Below, one piece after another: positions 48,471 to 53,411 of a DNA stretch of 53,411 bases. A program made the translations under genes and the position numbers. The DNA comes from Thraustochytrium sp. TN22 (Eukaryota > Sar > Bigyra > Thraustochytrida > Thraustochytriidae), in contig JABLUY010000252.1 in the NCBI GenBank assembly GCA_013306675.1, positions 1 through 53,411 on the forward strand, written 5' to 3'. The notes beneath the pieces were generated by a model. That model saw only the letters and a program-made list of their open reading frames with translations. It did no database searches and was not told where the DNA came from. Each line of letters starts with the position of its first letter. Positions within the stretch are counted from its first letter, which is position 1.

Positions 48471-49294
48471 GCCCTCCACAGAGTCCAGGATGCTCGCGTG
48501 CACGCACGCGGGCCCGCGACGCGCCTCAAGCGTCGCGAGAGCGCCCGCGCGCCGCCCGCCGCCGTCCAGCCGCCGCGCCTTGCGCGCCGCGCGCACCTCC
48601 GCGTCGGAGAAGGGGCTTTGAGGCGGTTCTCTGCTCGTCGCTGTCGGGCTCCAGGAACACGGGCACGAGGACGTGCAGAAGTTGGTGGAGCTCGAGCTCG
48701 ACCACAAGGACCCCGAGGGCGAGAACCAAGGGGGCGACGCAGGGCTTGAGCGCGGCTGCTCGGCCGCGGAGGCGTCATTCCAGGCTCGTCCGGGCCGAGG
48801 CGGTGCGCATTTGCCGTCGCTGGTGGTGCACGCGCCGGAGTCCACGTCCGTGTTGCTGGCTGCGACGGCGGTCACTGACGCAGAAACAAGGTGGGCAGGC
48901 GAGGATGAGGGCGCGAAGCGCGAGCACCGCAGGGCCCTGCAACCTTTTTGAAGCCTTTTGCCTGACTTGCGCCACGCGGGGATCGCGACGAGGGTCTGCC
49001 TGACTCTGCCAGTGATGATGAATGCAGTGGAGAGCGCCGATCGTGCCCGGAACGTGAATTGTGACCGCGACGCCGTGCGCGATCGGATTTGCGGGCGAGA
49101 CCCAAAGCCTAGTCGACCCGGGCAAGACTCGAAGACTGATCTGAGACGGCGTCCTTGGTACAGCGCAGCAGAGAAGGCAACGAAAAGTACAAGAAGGACT
49201 GACTAAGTAAGAGCGCGCAGGCGCACGTGCGTGCCTAGAGGCCGAAAGCAGTAGGGTGGCATGGGATTCGAGGGGTCAAGGCTGTCGCGCGTCT
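48471..49294. other. intergenic between bZIP3 and bZIP4
   Basis: 824 bases holding the bZIP3 promoter/leader and the 3' side of bZIP4. An open minus-strand frame continues to 48875 from bZIP3 and could be an N-terminal extension only if a non-AUG start or upstream exon is used. No other feature seen. Confidence 0.5.
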
Positions 49295-50962
49295 CTATGG
49301 CTTGGCCCGCGAGTCATTAAGGCGCATGACAAAGTTTGTGACGTGGTCTTGCGCCATGAGACTCTGGTGCTCGATGAAGTTGGCGGTGTTCTCTGTCATG
49401 GAGCCGTCGACGTTGACGAGGTCGCGCGCGTTCGTCATGTGCGAGAGGTGGCCGAGACCCGTAGAGAAGATGAAGCTGAGGTGGGAGCGCGGCACAGAGG
49501 TGTCGGCGTCGGCCGGCACGACGACAAAGCCCCAGAAGATGTTACAAGGCGGTGTGATATCGTCCGTGTCGCCATCTTCGAGAAGGCCAGCGCGCGAGAG
49601 GCTTTTGGAGAACTCCGCGACGGCAATGGCATGGCAGGGCACGGCCGCACGCGGCAGGGAGGCCGCGAGGCGGCGCGAGGTCTCCGTATCATCACCGACG
49701 GGCAGAACGGCGTGCGGCACGAGAGTGCGCGTCTCGCGACTCGTGCTGCAGAGCATGGTGACGACCGTCTCCTTGTCGGATTGCAGGCGAGCCGCCGGAG
49801 TATGCTCAGAGGCCGGCTTGCCAGCCGGCGGGTGCGTCTCGGTGTACTTGGTCATGACCAGACGGCTGCCGAGGGCCTCCTTGACCTCGGGGCAGGTGGC
49901 CCAGGGCTCGTAGAGGTCGACGGTGCGCTTGATGCCGTCGCCAATGCCCTCGTGCATCTGCTTCTTGCCGCCGCCGGCGGGGTCTTGCTCCTTGCGCCAT
50001 ATTTCTTCGTGCAGGTCGAGCGCCGAGATGGGCAGGTCGTACCAGTCGATGCGGAACGTCCAGCGCTTGATCTGCTCCAGCGGCGCGCCCTCTGGAAGGA
50101 ACTGTTGCCTGGCGTGCGCCGTCATGCCGCACTGGGTGAAGTGCGTGGGGAGGCGGCGCCAGGCCACCGAGCTGTGCGCAAGGCCGATGATCTGGCCCAG
50201 ATTGCTGTCGATGCTGGACTGCAGCAGGCGCACGCGCTCTTCGGGCAGCATCTCGGGCGCGTCTGCAGTGGCGCGCAGGATGCGCGAGATGGACGCCTTG
50301 TGCTTGCCGATCTCGGCGCGCAGCATGGCGTTCTCGCGTTCAAAGTCCACGTTGCCCGCGTTGGTGAGCCCGCACAGTTCGAGCTGCAGCTCCGCGATGC
50401 GCTCCAGGTAGGCGTCGCGCGCGAGCTCGAGCTCCTCGTTGCGCTTGCGAAGGCCCTCGAGCGCCTCCTTACGCTTGCGCCGGCTGCGCCGGCATGCCTC
50501 GGCGTTGCGCTTTTGCCGGTCGCCCTGCTTGACGCGCTTGTTGTCCTGCTCCGGCTCCGTCGAGTCACCTTGGTCGTTGTCGTTGTCGTTGTCGTTGTCC
50601 TCCTGGTCATCGTCCTGATCCTGGTCCCGGTCCAGGCCCGACGGCGCTCCGCGCATCATGCCCAGCCCAAGCCCGACATCCGCGCCGGAGAATTGGCCCA
50701 TGCTCCTGCTGTCGCCCTGCGCGCGCCGCAAGAGCTGCAGGCGCGCCGGCCCGCTCAGCCCGCTGTGCGCCGTCAGCTGCGCGAAGAGCTCCGCCTCCGC
50801 CGCCGCCGGCATCCGCTCCATCTTGGTGCGCATCGCCGCGCGCTCCGCTTCCTCCTCGCTCCCTTTGCTCGGCGTGTCCGAGACGTTGCCCTCCACAAAG
50901 TACCTGCTACCCGCCTCGGGCCCGCCCGCGGTCATGGACGCCCACATGTACTGGCCCAGCAT
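49295..50962 (-). CDS. bZIP transcription factor with START-like domain (bZIP4)
   Basis: 555 residues from the ATG at 50962. Acidic low-complexity stretch DRDQDQDDDQEDNDNDNDND (111-130), encoded by a GTTGTC hexamer array, precedes the basic region KRNAEACRRSRRKRKEA with N153-x7-R161; zipper LRKRNEELELARDAYLERIA, then ENAMLRAEIGKHKASISRIL and PEMLPEERVRLLQSSIDSN as in bZIP1-3. C-terminal domain of about 310 residues (WTFRIDWYDLPISALDLHEE, ETVVTMLCSTSRETRTLVP, NIFWGFVVVPADADTSVPRS) is the most divergent of the four. As outermost member of the tandem array it may be the oldest copy. Nuclear DNA-binding dimer expected; targets unknown. Confidence 0.85.
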   Translation of the reverse strand: MLGQYMWASMTAGGPEAGSRYFVEGNVSDTPSKGSEEEAERAAMRTKMERMPAAAEAELFAQLTAHSGLSGPARLQLLRRAQGDSRSMGQFSGADVGLGLGMMRGAPSGLDRDQDQDDDQEDNDNDNDNDQGDSTEPEQDNKRVKQGDRQKRNAEACRRSRRKRKEALEGLRKRNEELELARDAYLERIAELQLELCGLTNAGNVDFERENAMLRAEIGKHKASISRILRATADAPEMLPEERVRLLQSSIDSNLGQIIGLAHSSVAWRRLPTHFTQCGMTAHARQQFLPEGAPLEQIKRWTFRIDWYDLPISALDLHEEIWRKEQDPAGGGKKQMHEGIGDGIKRTVDLYEPWATCPEVKEALGSRLVMTKYTETHPPAGKPASEHTPAARLQSDKETVVTMLCSTSRETRTLVPHAVLPVGDDTETSRRLAASLPRAAVPCHAIAVAEFSKSLSRAGLLEDGDTDDITPPCNIFWGFVVVPADADTSVPRSHLSFIFSTGLGHLSHMTNARDLVNVDGSMTENTANFIEHQSLMAQDHVTNFVMRLNDSRAKP

Positions 50963-53230
50963 TTCCCGTGCCGCCGGACCCGTGCCGCCTCCTCCTCGTA
51001 GCCCTCGCCCGAGGCGCGCAGGACGAGCGCGCCCGCCGCCACCACCTCCCGGTCGCTCGCTACACCAAGCGCGTACGTTCGCCCGCTGTGCCCGCGCGCG
51101 CCGGCCCGCAGCGCCACGCTAGGCGCGGCGCGGGGGGTGGCAAGGCGAGCGGAGCCGCGCGGCTCGCTCGCTCGCTCGCCGGCCGCCCCGCTCCTCGCCC
51201 GCGCGCCGCGCCGCGCCGCGCCGCGCGCGCCGCGCTCGTCGAGGGCGCGCGCGTCCAGCGCCGGGGCCTGGCGCCGCCCGATGCGATGCGCCTTCTCCGC
51301 GCCGCCGCGCCGCCGCCTCGCCGCCGCGCGGCCGCCGCAGGAGCAGCGGTCGCGCCGCGCCGCGCCGCCGCGCCGCGCCGCGCCGCGCGTCCGCCGCCGC
51401 GCGCCGCCGCTGCCGCCCGCGCGCGCGAGTAAGAGGTCTGGGCTGGCCTGGCCTGGCCGGGTCGCCGCGCCGAGGATGGCGCGCGCCGCCGCTCGCTCGC
51501 TCGCGGGCGCGCGGCGGCGCGGCGCGCGGGCGCGCGGGGCGCGGCGCGGCGCGCAGGCAGGCGCGCAGGCAGGCGCGCGGGCCGGGCTGGAGGCCGAGGC
51601 CGCGGCGCGCCTGGCCGGCCTGTGAGGGGATGCACGAGCGAATCGAATCGATCGGAAGCGGCTGCGATGCAGGAAAGCGCGCTGTTTGCAGCGCGCGGCG
51701 GCGCGGCGCGCGGGCGGCGCGGCGGCGGCGCCGCGCACGGCACCCACCGGGTGGCCCTCGGCCCGGAGCCGGCGCCGGACCGCGCGCAGGTCGCGACTGC
51801 AGCGGGGCCGGCCGGCGCGCGGAGCCGCAGCGGCGTGGCCTCCGCTCCGGGTCGACGACCTGTTTCCACTCTGCTGCTTCCCAGGACCAAGCCTGCTCGG
51901 ACCAAGTCCCGCCTCCGGGATCAAAGCTAGCTAGAGGCTCGAGCGAGCTAGAGGCTGGTCGATCCCAATCAGCTCAGGGCGCGCGGGCTGCGCGACGGCG
52001 GCCTCGAGGGCAGCATCGACCTTGCGGCAAGGCCGCGAAGGAACGATCGACGGCCGACGGAGCTGTCATAGCCTTCAAGGTGCTCGCCAGGACCCACGGT
52101 GGTGGCGACTTGCTGCTGCACTTGCTTGTGCTTGCTTGTCCGAGTCTCGTTCGCGGCTCCTGGCGGTGGTGAGGGGTAACTTACGTCAAGAGCTGCAGAG
52201 ACCTGCAGAGCTGCAGCACGCCCGGCTGTAATTGGGCGAGCGAGCGAGCGAGAGAGAGAGCTTGCTGGCGAAAGGAAGGTGCTGCAGCTGCAGGCCGTCG
52301 CGGGGAGGCCGAGGGTCTGTGCGCTGCGCTGCCAGGCAGGTAACGAGCTCGAGCTGGACCCCGTCCAGTGCCAGTGGCCTGCCTACTAGTACCTGCCTTG
52401 TACGGGCCGCTCGACGAGACGAGACGAGACGAGACGAGACTCGCCGTGGTCGATGCGACGCGACCCGAGACTCGCGGGCTCGCCGGCCGCGCTCGCTCGA
52501 CACGACCGTTCGCTCGCGCGGAGGCTGGGAGCGAGCCACGCGGGTGGGGCGGCGCGTCGTCCCAAACGTGGGTTGGATGGATGGGTACTTTTGGCAGCCA
52601 GGGTATTGCGCGAAGCAGGTTTTTTTGTGGCGTGGCGTTCCGGTGGCCGCCATCCACAGGAGCAAGCGCGGGCAAACTGCGGTGCAAGCGGGGAAGGAAA
52701 GAATGCTTTGCATTGTTTGCAATTCTGTCCTTTCCCGCATGCAGTTTTAAAATAGGAAAGGACAGGCAAGGAACTTGAAGGAAGCTAGCAAGCAAGCAAG
52801 CAAGCAAGCTGGCAAAATGAGCTCGGTTGCCAGCCAGGAGCAGGACATGGGGGACAAGGCGGACAAGGGACGAGGCATCTGCGCCGACTCTGGCGTCTTT
52901 GGCAAATGGCAGGCAGTCTCGAGTGGCGCCGCCAGACAGCTGCACGGCTGCCTGCACAACTGGCTGGTGGGTTGGCTTGCTCAACCGGAACAGACAGACA
53001 GCGCTCGACCCGGCTCGACCCAACTCGACCCGGAGCAAGGGAAGGTTCGCAAGGAAGAATGCTAGGCTTGTGTCCACCTACTACCACCTTCCAGGACCAG
53101 GAGGCTAACGGCGCCAAAGGACAAGCGCCACTTCGCGTCGTTTCCTGCCTGGCTGCCGCTGGTGAACTGCAGCAACTGCCGGCTGGGCCTGTTGCAGTGT
53201 TGCCATGACCTGGCCGCGTTGTAGGCCGAG
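50963..53230. other. intergenic, no gene seen
   Basis: 2.3 kb. From 51000 to 51800 extremely GC-rich with CGCGCCG runs, so that many overlapping Arg/Ala frames stay open; these are artefacts. Further right: GCTAG-rich stretch near 51926-51955, GAGC repeats (52228-52250), a GAGAC pentamer array (52412-52441), AAGC repeats (52786-52808). Upstream of bZIP4, whose promoter must lie at the left end. Confidence 0.6.
52412..52441. repeat. (GAGAC)n pentanucleotide repeat
   Basis: Five to six perfect copies. Confidence 0.95.
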
Positions 53231-53239
53231 TCCGGCCGT

Positions 53240-53411
53240 TCTCGGCGCAGCTTCACGGAATCACGGGGCATAAGTTTACGCGGGGTGCGGCCAAAGCTTC
53301 GAAGTCACGGTTTCCGAGTCGTGAAGCGGGTCACGGTGTCTCTGGCTGCCTATGCTGTACTCAAGCCGCGCGAGGAGTGGTCCACCGAGGACATCGCCGA
53401 GCACGTGGTCA
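53240..53411 (+). CDS. possible partial coding region at the right edge
   Basis: One plus-strand frame is open from about 53240 to the end of the window and its last part (VKRVTVSLAAYAVLKPREEW, then STEDIAEHVV) looks like protein and not like the Arg-rich noise nearby. No ATG lies in the visible open part, so the start may be a GTG-free upstream exon or the call may be wrong. No family recognised. Confidence 0.25.

Noticed and set aside
51000-51900. Several overlapping Arg/Ala-rich open frames
   Set aside because: Extremely GC-rich sequence has few stop codons; frames overlap on both strands and contain only low complexity.

Overview
The window is GC-rich, intron-poor nuclear DNA of a eukaryotic protist. 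The content points to a stramenopile, most likely a thraustochytrid or other labyrinthulomycete: long intron-free reading frames, mitochondrial presequences, Cache-bearing class C GPCRs, bZIP factors with long ligand-domain-like C-termini, and a restriction-nuclease/kinase effector-type protein. The taxonomic call is inference from content. Layout, left to right: (1) 0.1-9 kb, four minus-strand metabolic genes: an isopenicillin-N-synthase-type 2OG-Fe(II) oxygenase, a membrane-anchored double-domain class III CoA-transferase, a Sec14/CRAL-TRIO protein ending in a CaaX box, and a mitochondrial Rieske oxygenase of the quaternary-ammonium type. (2) 9-16.4 kb, a gene-poor stretch holding a 2.6 kb field of decayed 15-, 21- and 33-bp repeats. 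(3) 16.4-24.2 kb, two plus-strand flavoprotein-folate enzymes, a dimethylglycine dehydrogenase-like and a sarcosine dehydrogenase-like protein. (4) 24.3-29.5 kb, an island with less extreme base composition: a PD-(D/E)xK nuclease plus kinase protein, a divergent Atg8-like protein with its C-terminal Gly already exposed, and orphan reading frames with frame breaks. (5) 30.8-42.6 kb, three tandem, nearly identical receptor genes (signal peptide, four Cache-like modules, EGF-like stalk, class C 7TM core); the third has a 647-base assembly gap. (6) 42.8-51 kb, four minus-strand bZIP genes in tandem. (7) 51-53.4 kb, gene-poor DNA with a possible partial coding stretch at the right edge.

Two systems stand out. 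First, the Rieske oxygenase, DMGDH-like and SARDH-like genes could together take glycine betaine to dimethylglycine, sarcosine and glycine by successive N-demethylation, which would be a eukaryotic catabolic cluster that starts oxidatively instead of with betaine-homocysteine methyltransferase. Second, a receptor/transcription-factor locus: remnants of a bZIP gene, in the same antisense orientation as the intact bZIP genes, lie between receptor copies A/B and B/C, so the ancestral duplicated unit was a convergent receptor-bZIP pair. Cache + EGF-like + class C 7TM is also the layout of the animal glycine receptor GPR158. Its closeness to a glycine-producing cluster suggests, but does not show, that the locus senses and uses small amines or amino acids.
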